Assembly: GCF_003589595.1 (NCBI RefSeq)
Contig: NW_020653200.1
Span: forward strand, 8,021,526 to 8,085,525
Direction of reading: 5' to 3'
From: Hyposmocoma kahamanoa
Lineage: Eukaryota > Arthropoda > Insecta > Lepidoptera > Cosmopterigidae
Length of the DNA stretch: 64,000 nucleotides
The position numbers and the translations under genes are program-made. The number at the start of each line of letters is the position of its first letter. The first letter of the stretch is position 1. The notes below the pieces were generated by a model. It had not been told where the DNA came from and ran no database searches. It was given only the letters and a program-made list of their open reading frames with translations. Positions 12,201-27,200 of the stretch are shown here, in pieces.

Positions 12201-15200
12201 TGTGCATAAATTGTATTTGAAATTTACCATGAGCTTTTCGGTGAAGAAAAATATCGTGAGGAAACCTGCACACATATGCAAAGCAATTTGATGATGAGAG
12301 AAGTTCCCAATCTCAATATACAGCCATCTCGTTGTGAGCTACACTTTGAGATCGCCAGTCAACACCCTTGAGATAAATTTATTTTATTTATTGTTGAGTG
12401 TAAAATTACTTAGTACGGTTCCGATAATCACAGTGTGTTTGTTTTTTTATTTCTGTTCACAAAACAAGTACGTGCACATTGACTCAGTAAATTTTGTGTC
12501 AGTGCAAGCACTTTTGATGCAGACAGCAATATAAAAAAACACAAAAGACATTGATTCATAGACTACTAACTTATTATTGCATTAAACAAGATATAAGCAA
12601 AACAAAAACAGTGATTGTAACCGAAAAAAAAAATTGTAATAGATAAGTACGAATTCACACCAATTCTATGGAATCGTGCTTATTAACAACGTCGATTAAC
12701 ACGTAAGCTACATTGTTAGCAAACGCCCACTCATTGTTCATTCCTTAAATCACTGGGTACTGACCGGGTTGCCTCCTTTCAGAGATTTGGGATCGGCTGT
12801 GATAATCCCTGTCTCATCACAGACTATTAAACGTCCTTGGCAGTCGAACCCGACCCTCGTTTATTCTATTATGGAAATCCGTTCTAGAGAACTTCAGCCG
12901 TCGGCAATAAATAGTACGTACCAGACAAGATCAGGTGTAATAATTGTGTAAAGTTAGCAAAATATTCTGTGATTTCCTCGGAAGTACGGTTGAATTCATG
13001 CATTCAACAACACAACTTGACAGCGCCCTCCGCAACCCATATCGACAGTGTCCGTAGGTGATATATCGGAAAAAGCCCGTTAATAACCCATCTTTGCAAA
13101 CGATCGACTCCGTTCAAGGTGTGTACTTACTCTGCACTTTCTGCGAAGTTTGCCCGTAATTTATTTTATTATATAATATGTAGAATACATTTATAAACAA
13201 CAACGTTGATGTCTACGTAACAATGTATCCTCTTTCACATAAATCAAAGGTCAGAGCCCCGTTTAAGTAAATTGACTCTCTTTGTTCATTTCTCGTGAAT
13301 GTGGGTTAAAGGACAATACGTACCTTTCTGAGTATTTCGCCCACTATGCCTGTCCAGCCGCCGGAAGGGTTTTCACTGCCGAACGTACCGTCATTGACAA
13401 GTCGCAGCTCGTCTACAAAGTATTAATTGATATAATAGGCAGCTACAGTTAAACATCGCTTATTTTGTACAATTTCTGTTATTCAAAAGTAATACTCACA
13501 TTTAATTTTCATTTGTTTTGCAATTAACTCTATAAGATCCTTGCAAAAACCATAAAAGAGATCGTTTCCTTGGCCATTTTCGGGGGTTGATTTTTGCATC
13601 AAGTAAGGATCTTGCAGAATTGACGTCACTATGTAGGTTTTGTTTACATCGTACGAATTGGGCGACTTCAGTTGGACGTATTTTGGTGATAAAGGTACAT
13701 AACCGTGAGTGTCACTCCACGAGGCGACCTAAATATGTCAAACAATAATTCATAAGAAAATAATATGCTTAACAAAAATATGAAATTGTGGTTATTTATT
13801 TCAAAAACAGACACACGCGCTATTTTTACGTAAATTGTAAGTAAACAAAAAAGTTAACCAATAAAATAACAACAGTCAAATACATTCAAAGAGTTTTCGT
13901 CTAAAGTGGCGATCCGAAGAATGGCGCTCGAACTTTGAACGTATTGATTTATGAACGCCGAGAAATCATTAGTGAGTTGTGGAACTCGAGTTCGGGAAAT
14001 AAAGTTAAAATTAACCTTTGCCTGGAGTACCTTTTTACCCAAACTAAAAACTTTCGGGTCACACCAAAGAAATTTCGCTCTAAAGTGTAGGTGAGCTACA
14101 ACTTGCAAGAACTTCATTATTTCTTCAGGAATTTGAGGGAACGATTGACAATTGATTTTAATTAATAACTACTGCAGTTTAAACAGCATAGGTACCTACT
14201 ATTAAGCAGACTAACTATAGTAAGTAAAACATTTTCATTTATATTTGTGCAATAGCATACCAACCTGTAACATTGCGCTCTGTACTGTCATTTCCACAAC
14301 TTGCAAACTAAAATTATGACGATGTCCTTCTTCGTTGAATGAGATGTTTCCAGTAAGCCCTTCAATGTCGGTCTAAAAGAGACTCTATTATTATGATACA
14401 AATTATTACAGCTGAAAGATCGGTTCTGAAAAAAACATTCGTCAAAAATATGCCGAAATTTTATACGCATATCATACCTATACATTTACACACTCGCACG
14501 CGTATGGACACAGTTATGTACGCACGCACGTATGCACGCACGCATGCATGGACGCACGCACGCACGCACATAACATATGTATGCATGTTTCGGCATGTTT
14601 ACATGTGGAGAATATGTAATACAGATAAAAATAATTGGCTCTTCCGAAACCATAAAAGTACTCTCACCTTTTTAATTAACCTTGATATTTTGTCGCCATG
14701 TTCAAAAGGCACTACCCAGCTTTTTCCAGGGTTACAGTCAATTACTTTTGTATTATTTGCTTGGCCGGCGGCGCGACGCAAGGCGTTTCTGAAAGCGTCA
14801 GGTTTTTTCCTCCAGAGTCTTCCTAGGGCATCCATCAAGACTTGCACGCCATCGTACATGAGCGCTGTTTGAGCCTAGAAGAAATATTCCTCTAAAATAA
14901 ACTTCACTGTTATTTAAAACAGTGGCTAATAAATAAAGGCTTTACAAAGTTACCCACATTAGACTCACTTGAGTTACATTCGAAACGTGTTAACAATCGT
15001 GATGAGTTACTCGTAACTTAACTTCGAAACAATTCTCGAGAGTATTACGCGCTGCTGGTGCTAAAAATGGCGTAACCGTAACAAGTAACTACGCATCTAT
15101 AGTATACGGAACATAGCATGACATAATAATATATGCAGAGGTACCCACTTAAGGTTTCATTAGGCCGCGTGAGAGTTAGTGAAATATACATAAACGTGTT

Positions 15201-18200
15201 ACTCAGTTGAAAATTTCTTCGAACGTGCCTGTTTTATCACTCTGAAGATTCTAAAGTAGCTATATATTATACTTTACGTACATAATAGAATGGGCGTGTT
15301 AAACGCACTGTTAAAGCTCACTTCTCTACAGCTATGAGAATAGTTAGTTTCTGAATTGGGAATACTATACATTCTTCTTTTTTTTTATAAAAAATAAGTG
15401 CGCATTTGACCTGCATCTCACCTGATGGAAAGTGACGATGAGGTCGAGGATGTAGTATGCACTATGTAGTATGTAGTATGCACTATGTAGTATGCAATGT
15501 GGAAGCGAAACGCTTCGTGCGAATCCGGGAAATGTCCACAACATAGGGGTGGAATCCCCACGGAACAGCTGACGTCTAGTCTCCCGATGATAGTCAGGGG
15601 AAGGCGGAATCAAATTATGCAATTCCATCGCACACTCTCCGTGATGTATCCTGTAGACTACTGATAAGCTGGCAACTCTACGGCGGTGTTCAAGGCCCTG
15701 CAGCTTCGCCGAGTCACCTATAAGCCTCTTAGCACGCTTGTCTATTGAATCCAAGGTGGCTAGTTGATATTTAGCAGAGCCATCCCATAAGTGGCAGCAG
15801 TACTCCATACACGACCGGACTTGTGCTTGGTACAGCTGAAGCAACTGTTGGGACAGTTGCTTCAGCGTGAAGAGTGTGAAGTATCGCCTCACCTTGGAAA
15901 GGATGCCAAGCTTCTTGGCTGCATTTTTGGCCACGGATTCAATGTGACTGCCGAACCTCAGATTGGACGACAGGTCCATTCCAAGTCGGTCGGTCGATCG
16001 GCTATCGGTATAGACTGAGGAGCTCCTGAGGAGCTTCTGAGGAACTCTATCTAATCTATCGCCCTGTGTTCGGAAGAGTAGCCTTCTAAGACCACTCGAA
16101 TCGATCGTTCACTCAAGAAAACCGAAATCCAATTGCAAAGGTCAGTGGGAAGCTCATAAGAGGGAAGCTCGCCATGCTCTTCTATAGCCTCGCTCCATAA
16201 GTGAGAGGCATACACAAGAAGATCCCCAGTAGATCGCCCTCTTCGGAATTCGTATTGGCGATCATTGAGGAGATCGTTGTCTTCAAGGTACGACAGGAGA
16301 CGGTTGTTAAGCACACGTTCCATAGTCTTGCAGAGTATGGAAGTGACTGAGATAGTTATATAGTCGACACGTTCGGCTCCATCAGGTATCCTGCGGCATC
16401 CAGACGCAAACTCTCTGCAAAGAGTGAGGCGAAGAGCGTCTGGCCTCAGCAGAGATGGTAATGAGTGGCTACTAAAGTTTTTTTCGACCGCTTTGGCCAG
16501 GGTCCAAAAGGACTTGCCTCTTTTCCAGCTGCCTGCTGGAAAAGAGGCAAGCTTGGCCCCTATGCGGTGCACATACTACTAATAAAAAGACGCCACGACG
16601 ACGTTACCTTTTATATAATTATGTACGAATACATTACCTACATCAATACATAAACGAGCAAGAAATGATAATACACGTACATAATCTAATTTAATCTAAT
16701 TCAATCTAATTTGTAATAAATAAATACACATAATGACGCATTTAGTGGAGCACTGGTAAACACCCCAAAATATTGCATTTTTTTTTAATACTGGTTGGTT
16801 ATACCAGTTTAATATTTTAGATTTAATTTGAAATTAAAATTGTCATTGGGTGACATTTATTTACTTTATTTGTTTTAATTTTCTACTAATACGGGTTTGT
16901 CAAGTTACTTTGCGTTCTCTGTACATATAATAAACTTTAATAGAAAAAGTTTTTTATTTACTAAACTTTGATTTAACCAATGTTAAATTGTTACAATTTT
17001 CAGATTTTCAGCGATATCTTCTTTGTCATAAAATCTAAAAAAATGCTTATGTTCAATTTCAATTTCTTTTGTGTATATAAATGTTGAGTACCGCTGTACT
17101 AAGTCGATGCTAAAGATATTACTTTAATTAGTACTTTATGCCTAATTCAAATTTATGCAACGTTACTATTTTATCCGCTCACGCGATGCGCTCATCCTAC
17201 CGCAAAATGGCGGCTATTTGGTTTCGCAAATTAGAAAAGGATTCAGTTTAAATACAAGTTTTTATAAATAAAAATTATTATTCTGCATTGCTAAATAAAT
17301 ACCCTCCGTACTACAACAAAAACATCTCAAATAAAATGCAGTAAAACACCGCAAATCCTGCACTTAAAAAGCACTAATGAAATATGATAATATTCCGTTT
17401 GAGTGGTTCTAACGTTTACCATGAAATTACTCCTTAAAGTATACTTTATAAACATTTACATTCAGGGTAAACTTAAAAAACGCTACTTACGGTATGTTTT
17501 CAATAAATAAACACCGAAGTCACCAGACCAAACAATAACACACACGATTGTCGTGACGTATTTTTGAAGTCGTTTATTTTTTTTAAATGACAGACCCAGG
17601 CATTAAAAACTTTATGGTTTGCTAGAGTAGTTACCGAAACAGCAATTAATATTAGCTATTTTACCTGTTATAACTTCGATATCCGATAAATCGGTATAAA
17701 ATCACCGGCACCTCTAGGTGTGGTATGCGTCTACGGCTGCATGTATCGCGTGAGCGGATAAATATATATTTTTTGTTTCCGTTAAATGTGCCGCTGTGTA
17801 TACTATACAAGTCTTTAAATACTCGTTTTAATATTAATGGCCTCTGAAGTCAGGGGTTCCTCAGATATAAGAAGTATGTCGACTTAATCTTAATATGAAT
17901 ACATATACATACATACCGTTTTAATTAATAAATCATTGAATGACGGGGTATTTCCAGGAGCGTTGAAGAAGTCGATTGTGGTGCCTGTCTACAAGAGTGG
18001 GAATAGAGATTGCATTACAAACTATAGACCGATTTCTCTATTGACAGCTACATCTAAGGTCTTTGAAAAAATAATGAACAAAAGAATTAACAACTTTTTA
18101 GAGGCAAAAAACTTACTTTCTGAATCCCAGTTCGGTTTTAGGGCAGGCAGATCGGCTGAGGATGCAATACATAGCTTCACAGACTTTGTAATTCAAAAAA

Positions 18201-21200
18201 TAGATAATAAAAAAAAATGTATAACAATATTCTTAGATTTGGCAAAGGCGTTCGACACTGTTTCTTTTCCCATTCTCATCGATAAACTTGAGGCGCTGGG
18301 TATAAGAGGAACCCAACTTTCTCTTATACGCAGCTACCTCGAAGATAGAACTCAGAGAGTAAAAATTGATTCAGTGCTTAGTCAGGATGCAAACGTCTAT
18401 TACGGAGTGCCTCAAGGTAGCACTGTCGGTCCTACCCTTTTTCTCTGTTACATTAATGAACTGTGTCAAATGAAACTTAGAAACTGCAAAATTATTTCAT
18501 ATGCAGATGACACCACATTGACATTCTACCATGATACTTGAGAGGGCGTCTTTGACTGTGCGCAGGAAGGGTTTAATATAGTAAGAAATTGGCTTGCAGC
18601 TAACTATTTAACTCTAAACACCGAGAAAACTAAGTACATTGCATTTTGTGTCGGTGGTCAACAATCCTTAACTTTCAGCTATAACATTCGGGCACATTCT
18701 TGCTCTAATTGGAGCTCCACCATTTGTACCTGCGCGTTCATTGAAAAAACCCTAAATATTAAATACTTAGGTATCACTATTGATTACCTCCTCTCCTTCA
18801 AAGAACACATCACAAGCCTCACTCAAAGAGTCCGTAAACTCATATACATCTTTAAAAAACTAAGACATGTGTTGGATTTTAAATTGTTTAAATCTGTTTA
18901 TCTATCGCTATGTCAATCGATCCTATCGTATGGTATTTCCTCATGGGGAGGTGCGGCAAAAACCCATATGTTGCAATTGGAGAGAGTACAAAGGCTAATC
19001 CTAAAAGTTAGCCTTTCTAAACCACGTCTATACTACACGATTAGCTTATACCGCGACACAAAGTTACTCTCGGTCAGACAAATATATGTTCTTGCCACGG
19101 TGCTAAGACAACATGGGAAGATCATATTTAATGCTCATCATCCAAACGCACATAGGAGGAGGCATTATATGGTATGCGACCCAAAACTATTTAAGACATC
19201 CTTTGCACATAGATTCTTTTGCCATCAGGGACCTAGACTGTACAACCTTTTAAACAAAAGTCTTAATATATACAGTATGGTAAAATATAAATGTAAAGAT
19301 ACAGTTGTTACTTGGTTAGTTACTAAAACTTACGACGAAACTGAAAAACTTTTAACCATGTCGTAACAAGCGATAAAGGCCTCAAGTACGCACATCCATT
19401 CATCCCACGCATTTACTCACACACATGCACACTTACACACCACATACACACCCACACTAAATACATACAACACACACACTCACATGCACTCCTCACACAC
19501 ACACATACATAAACGCAAACAAATACACACACGCAACCACACTCTATTAGATTATATTTTCTTCTATATTCTATAAATTTGTTAAACTAATCCCTTACCA
19601 TGTATATTGGAAATTTTAGGTACAGAATTGTTCAACCAAGAGGTGGAGACCAGGAGGCCTAAGATACAGGTCTTACCTAGTTTAGGCTCCTGTCTCTCAC
19701 AATGTTTAATATGTACGCTCTGTTCCATTACTTTAAATTTATTGTGGGAGAAAATAAACAAATTATTATTATTATTATTATTATATATGTTATTACTTTC
19801 TGTTAAGTAATTCTTGCAGGTCTAGATATTTAAAAAACGCAATGAATAATTATTAAAAACGTTTTAATTTTTAATTTTGTATAGTTGTTCTCTTGTTGTG
19901 ACTTTTTCGAAAGAATATTAACGCGTTTCGTGACATTTCTCACAATTAAATCATTTTTTTTGGAAAGTAACCAATGAAAAAAATCATTAATATTGTTATA
20001 AAGTATCTTAATGTTCAAATTAACAATGAAATTCTCTAAAATGTTAATTATGTTATTTATGATTCTCTTTACAGTCGCTTTACCTGCCACAATTTCGAAG
20101 TTCGCATTTAACTTTCTTGTTTGTTATGTTTTCGGAATGGTTTGTATACATAATAATCTTAGCTAACTTTGATACGAAAACCTAAATTTACAATCAGCGT
20201 AAACTGGAATTCTTTAATTAATCCGGTAGTCGTAGTAGTTCGAAGCGGTATATTCGTATTGGCAATGTTACTACATTTACTTACCGATATGGTTCCTTTG
20301 AACCGGGGGTCCATTCTGCGCAAACCGTCCATGAAATCGCGCACAATCTTGCGCGTGTGGTCGACGATCCGGAACCCCGTTATATTGACTGCACCGTACT
20401 CGGTTACTTCGTTCTCCCAGTGATCGTCCATAACCTGTTAATGGGAATACCTGAAGTTTTTACTGTGAGTACATCCCCGGTGAGTGGGAAACGAAGCAAC
20501 TTCGGGCTATCTCAGAGTTTTTGCTCAAGTAATTTCATGTCAAGAGCTAACTACTCATATTGATATGAAAACAAACTTTGAATATTTGTGTGTATAAAAC
20601 AATGGAACATGTAAACAAGTCGTAACGGCCATATTGAAAATATTCAAAGTTGTATTTATGAGCATTACAAGCCTAATCGAAAACATGTTTTGAATTTGCA
20701 CCCTGTCACAGTTTTGGAACATTGTCGGTAAACAAGTGCATTGTAGACTAAAAAGTTTACTTTATCACTGCCCACATTGAATGAACTAGTTGTATAAGTA
20801 CTATTTTTGGAGGACAACATTTTCGAATTGTTAAAAAAAAAAGAATCATTGTTTTCTGACTACAAAGTAGATAGAAGCAATACTCACCAATCCACTGAGC
20901 ATGTAGTGGTACGTCCTGCGGCCTAATTGCACTTTTCGGACGTGCTCCACCAGAATATTTTTTGCATTTTTTGCGTTGCAATCTAGTACGATACGTTTGT
21001 TGCCCCATCGGTCGTGTTGTTCTAAGGCCAATAGGAAGTCGATGGCGTCAGACGCGTTATTAACTCGTTTTACTATTGAAATCTGGAATGCTGTGCGACC
21101 TGGCTGCATAGATTGATAAAGTTGTTGTAGACGCAGCAATCCTGACAGGACAAATAGCATGACTTTTACATTATTCATAAATTAGTGTTATTTTATCAGT

Positions 21201-24200
21201 GATCGGAATAGAGTGTCCCAAATGAATAGATAAATGTCCACGTATATCTACAAGTAGTGACATGGAGTATTTAAAACCACCAAATATTAATTAATTACTT
21301 TTATCAAATTCATAACGAAATTATTATGTATGTATACATAATAATCCACAAATTTCATTAAAATAAAATAATATCCGCATTAGTTAAAATATGCTTTTTA
21401 CATGTAGCTCATTAAAATGTTTACTTTTTGAATTACTTTAAATTCAACTTCAGCTTCCTAAGTGTTATTATAAGTGAGTAAGTTTTATCTGATGATGTAG
21501 TAAAACTACACACATCAAGTGTTTTTTTTTATATAATATCAAGCGACGGGACGAACAAGTCGTGCGCCTGATGGTAAACTGCACGCCTGTCCATAACAGT
21601 TGCAGTGCCACTCAGAGCTTTAAATCGCAAAGATTTGAGGGGCAGTGTAAATGCGCCGGTCACACAGAGATATAAGTTGACTATCCACACACATCAGGGC
21701 CGTGCCCGGGACGTGGCCGTGGCGTGCTGATTTGTATGAACTGCGGGCCCGTCCCAGCCCCGGCCCGGACGCGGACATGTGTGAACGAGTTCATACAAAA
21801 TTCTTTTGAGCCCCTGATGGAGCACGGCCCGTCCACGTCTCGGGCACGGCCCGGATATGTGTGGATAGACCATTACTCTTCAAAATCGGAATATAGTAAT
21901 GCTGACATTACTGCTTGGCGGCAGAAATAAGTAAGGTGGTAGCACTTCCTTGGACAAACTCTTTTGACAAGGACCTCTAATGCTTCTAAATACTAAAAAA
22001 GTGTCTAGAGTCCAAGGTACATTTTTTATATTTTTATTACACTATTAAAATTATAAAAATATGACTATGAATTTATTCAATTATTTATTTTTTCAATTAT
22101 GAAATTGACCGAAGAACCATTGGTGTTAAAAAGTAATTAATTAACATTTGGTGGTTTTAACCACCACCCCTCTATGTTACTCCTTGTATCTATACGTAGA
22201 TATTTATCTACTCATTTGGAACACCCTATTACGAACACTGGTTATTATAATGTACATAAGGTCTAGTAAATAGTTCAACTATTACTGGTTTGTTGGAAAG
22301 AGTTAAAGTGCTATTAGTAAGTTCGCACACCAAAGAAGTTTGAGAGCGCTTCAACCCATCTTTTATTGTGGTGGCAATATGTCTAAGGAGTTATAGCTTT
22401 CCAAGTCATATCTTCTCTAGACAAGATTTTGGCGGCTATCACGATGAAAAATTTGAAGATCTGTTTTATAGTTGTCTATCGCGAAAACCAATATTTTCTA
22501 AAGTCTAACTTTCGTAATCATTCTAGTTTAACAGAAACTGGGGAGTAGTTTTTTTTTATTTGCAGAAAAAGTCCTTAATATCTTAAAACGCTACTTTCAT
22601 ATTACTCTTATATATAAATTGTTATGGCAAGCTCAGTTAAATATGGTTAAGGAGTCGGGTGACTGGCATATTTTTATAAGTGGAGAAACACGCGCAGGAA
22701 GGCCATCGGAGCCAGTCGCTACGTACTCTTATTGGCTGGACGTTACACGGATTCGCTTACAGTAGGACTAAAGCGGTAGAGTTTGTTACCCATCTTAACG
22801 AACTGGAGTATGACTCCGTTGAAGCACTTATGCGTGAACAGTATAAGCTGGTCGCAATAGGTATAGCTAAAATACGGCCTAAAAACAATTTAGATGATCA
22901 ACGCGCTTTAGACATAATGGATTCAACGGCCCGTCGCATTCCCTCAGGTCGTTTTGAAGTTGGCCTACCGTGGCGCTATACGCGCCGATTTATTTCGCCG
23001 TTCCCGACAGTTACGCACAGGCTTTATCCCGGTTTATGTCATTGGAAAAGCCGATGGCGAAGGACGAGGCCTTCGCAATAGCAGCGTATCGTAATTTTAA
23101 CACAGGTATTTTAAACAAAAGGGTACGCTGAAGAATGTCCGCTGTCCACCTACCACTCTAAGGCTAAAGTTGACAGTGAAACGTCTCCTAATATTCGACG
23201 GTACTTACCTTATTTTGGTGAGACTTAACTATCGTCTGTTGGTGCTGGGCATTCTATTTTGTTTCGGTGAAGGTAAAATTGCTGTCTCTGGGGTTGTTAG
23301 AGAAATGTTCCCACAAATAAAAATTAGAGAATGCGATCGTGACGCACAAGGTTTTTTATTGCAAGATGGTGACAGCCTCGCCGCAACTACCAAAGAGCCA
23401 ACCGCGAGCTCGCGCGCGGGCATTAAAGAGTACAGGATGGCGTCAATGATTTTCGGCGCCGTTTCCAGCCTGTTCATGGCATTATATATAAAAATTAAAA
23501 ACGCTTTAGTGTAGAAAGATTCGATTTATGAGACCGCACTAGACACAACAGACAATCATTATATGGACGATTATATAACAAGTCTTAGCGATATCAGTTG
23601 GCATGAAAGTTGGCGTTGAATGTATATATGGTGCATCAAGCATGCTGTTTCGAGATGAGGTCTTGGTTGGCAAATGATGCGTGCGCACTTAGGTCCACTT
23701 TATACCTAACACGTTGACATCGTTGGGTAATTTGATTTCGGCGCTGGGATTTGCCCTAAATTCGTTAAGTATACTAAATTATACGTTATTATAGGTATAA
23801 AGTGGAATCCTGCACACGATACGTAAGGGTTCCGTACGGGTCGACAATTCGTTCGATAAACTACGACAAAACGAATTGTTTTGTCTCGTGTTATGAAGGT
23901 TTACTATCCACTTGGTTTAATCACTCCCGCTGTAATTAAAGGTCGCATCCTTATTCAAAACTTATGGCGTAGTGGTCTGGGCTGGGACGACGAACTACCA
24001 CCTCACTATGCCAACGCATAGCAACATTGGGCGGAAGCGATTATGTCACTCAGTAATTTGCGAATTCCTCGTTGGTACATACAGTCAGATCTGCAGCTCG
24101 CGGACGTGCAGTTCCACGTAATTGCAGATTCTAGTGAATTAGCATACGCCCGTGTCGCATATTGGCGTATAGTATTTTGTACTACATTTATTAAGCTTTG

Positions 24201-27200
24201 CCTTATAGGGAGCAAAGCTCGTGTAACCCCATTAAAGCTGTGTACTATTCCCCATCTTGAACTGCAGGCTGCACTCATAGCCGCACGATTCGCAAAAACT
24301 GTCACGGACAGCCATCAATTGAAACCATCATCAACAGTTTTTTCGTCGGATTCCATTACTGGCTTGAAATGGTTACGTGGTGACTCTAGGCGGTACAAAT
24401 CGAACGGTGTCTTTTCAGATGAGGTCCTCCTTCCACAACCTCCAGTACCGGACCCGAATCGTTTTAGTACATGGTCACGTTTACTAAGGGCCACAGCTCG
24501 CGCTGATTTTTAGATCGTTTCTTGGCTTGCCCTTAACTCTAAATTCAAAATTATTTTGTATTCAAAATGATTTTACGCAATCTTCTGCCATGGACTTCTC
24601 ACTGGCAGAGTCGTTACTTCTTTTGAAGTCGCAGACTGACAGCTTTGGAGTCGAAATGGCCCACATTCATGAGTCCAAGCCCATTTCAAAAACAAGTCGT
24701 CTCTCATCATTTTCGCCTAGGCTTCAGGTGATCTCCTGGATTTGGATTCCAGAATTAAGGTACTGCCCAATGAAGATGAACACACGAACACCCGTATACT
24801 CCTCGACAATCGCCAACGTATCGTGTGCCTGTTAATCGCCAATCTCCATAACAAGGCTGGTCATCGCTTTCACGAATACCTACTACTCAACGATTTAAGA
24901 CAGCGGTTCTGGGTGCTACGAGATCGCAGAGCTGTCAGAGCCGTGGCGGCAGAATGTTTTGAATGCAAACGCCGTAAAAGCTCCCCACGATGTCCACCAT
25001 TAGGCGACCTTTCTCCGGAGAGACTTCTTTATCATACAAGACCATTTAACAACGTGGCATTGATTACTTCGGACCTGTGCTTGTATCGATCGGCCGACGC
25101 CGTGAAAAAAGGTGGGTAGCTGTTTTCTCCTGTTTAGTCACTCGCGCCCTTCATCTAGAGATAGTAACCACTCTATCAACTGACTCCACCATAATGACCC
25201 TAAGAAGACTGATTACGAGACGAGGCTCCCCGAGTAAAATTCTATCTGATAACGGCACAGTGTCGCGAGACGAGAATTAATTGCACCTTCTGGACTACGT
25301 ATTGAAAACTACTCTGCCTTTAACAAAACACAATGACATGCGTACTCCCGGCCGCTCCTTTCATGCCTGGCGAATTGGACGACAGTGAAGCGAAGGTCGT
25401 TATGGAAACAGCCTACTTTCATCAGGATACCGTCCAGCCCATCTGCGAAAAGCACTCCATCGCTGTCTGTATCAGGTGATATTATTGTAATTGCCTACTT
25501 GCCGACCACTTACCGACCAGCCATTTCCATTAATTAACCGTGATCTGCATCAGGGCCCGGGATGTAGGCAACTGGCTGGTGCAGTGGCTCGCTAACAGCG
25601 ACGAATAATTTAAACCTTTGTCAGTCAATATCAGCGGGCCGCCAGTGCTTTGTTTTTTATCAATTTGTGAATTATATTTTAATATATTACTTTAGCACTT
25701 ACCTGATATTATAATTGTTCGCTCGCTCGTTAACAGTGTTCTTATCACATGTATGTATAAGTCAAACTTTAACCTTATTAAACTTCAAACTTTAACACTT
25801 GTTAAAATTTACGTATAACTGAATTAAAAGCTTTTAACTGCAGCTGCCAAGAGCAGAGTGTGCAAATATGTATTACAAAGGTTATGGACAGGATAACAAA
25901 TTTCAAAATCCGTACAATCTGAACTGTACCTTCAAAGATTTTTAACCGACTTCAAAAAAGGAGGAGGTTCTCAATTTAAGTGTATTTTATATGTATGTTA
26001 CGTTACGTTACGTGATTTCTTTTTATTACGCAGGAAATACCTCAGAAGTAATTCCATTTAAATTTTAAGAAAATATTCCATCTCTAGAGTGGTTTATTAG
26101 GGGATGAATCCGGTTTATTGGATTTCACTCACTTTCCGTTAATCGATTTTAAGAAAACTGACAAATAGATGTAATTCCACAAACTTCTGAGGTCAGTTTT
26201 CTTTTACAAATGTTTGCAATTTTAAAGTATTTATATTTCAGTTTTTCGAAATGATGATAACATCCACATCTTTCGAAACATTTATATACCCGTTTACTTT
26301 CCAGTTTCACTAAACCCATTCGCAACCACACGAATTTTATCGAATTAAACGCCCCATATAAAACAAGCGAAACGAAAAAGGGGCAGAGCGTGCTTCGAAG
26401 AAGCAAAAAATAACTTTTTACTTTGCATGAAAGGCCAAAGTGCAAAGGTATATGTATATACATATATAATAATATAAAAAATAATTTTTGTAGGCAAGGC
26501 AGTAAGGCGGATCATTCTACGAAGCCTTAGCTTTGGTCGACACCAAAAAAGGATATTGACATATTCAGTAACACGGAATCATTCGATATCGCTTCGATAA
26601 TCGTCTCCAAATAGTAACCAGCGAATGCTAGAAATTTTGGACGATTCCAAAGCTCTGTAGTTCGAATTCCGCAGCTTCTTTTTATTAAAAAGTAACGCAT
26701 TTACTTTTTAATAAAAATTTTTTTTCATTTGATCTCCTTCTCCCATGATGGAAACTAAGGGTGAGGTCGACGATGGAGCACACACACCTAAATAATGGGT
26801 GCGATTCGTAAGATATAACAATAAATGACATATTTTTGGATGATTTAACGCTCTACGGATATAATTAATTTACGGTATATAGACATTTGACATATTCTTA
26901 TATGATATTAATGTCATTGGGTATAATAGATGATTGATATAACAACTTTCAACCTGATATACCGATGGCAGGATGTACATTTCATATAAACATTTCAGAT
27001 ATAATATCTGTTCAATTCACTGAGCTTAATGTATTATAAATATAATCACAGTGTTTACATACACAAAAATAATCATTTATAACTGATTCTTCCCCGTGTT
27101 ATGTTAGAACTGCGGCTGTAACGGTGCGCGAGTCGAGCGACGAGCGAAGCGAGCGTGAAGCGGCCGCGGCCGACGAAGGACCAATACTAAATTTCGATGC

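Larger units (their letters stand above)
15373..16551 (-). mobile_element. LINE relic 1 (Jockey/CR1-group reverse transcriptase, 5' truncated)
   Basis: Read on the minus strand, the 5' part (16572-16051) carries [20 protein letters not shown] and [13 protein letters not shown], the motif 1-2 region of a non-LTR reverse transcriptase. A deletion removes the catalytic YADD region. The 3' part (15979-15365) carries [28 protein letters not shown] and [14 protein letters not shown], the conserved C-terminal region of this LINE group. It ends in an A-rich tail seen as poly-T at 15364-15373. Near the 3' end a short array of TAGTATGCACTATG units (15450-15497) repeats. The 5' boundary coincides with an inverted duplication at 16513-16551. 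Confidence 0.85.

Noticed and set aside
12769..12951. Extra receptor exon in the 10.8-kb intron
   Set aside because: Exons 9 and 10 already join perfectly (EILRK then EADIAVAPL), so no exon is needed there; the stretch looks more like a SINE relic.
14393..14872. 159-codon plus-strand frame
   Set aside because: It consists of the CACG microsatellite plus the antisense of receptor exon 6.
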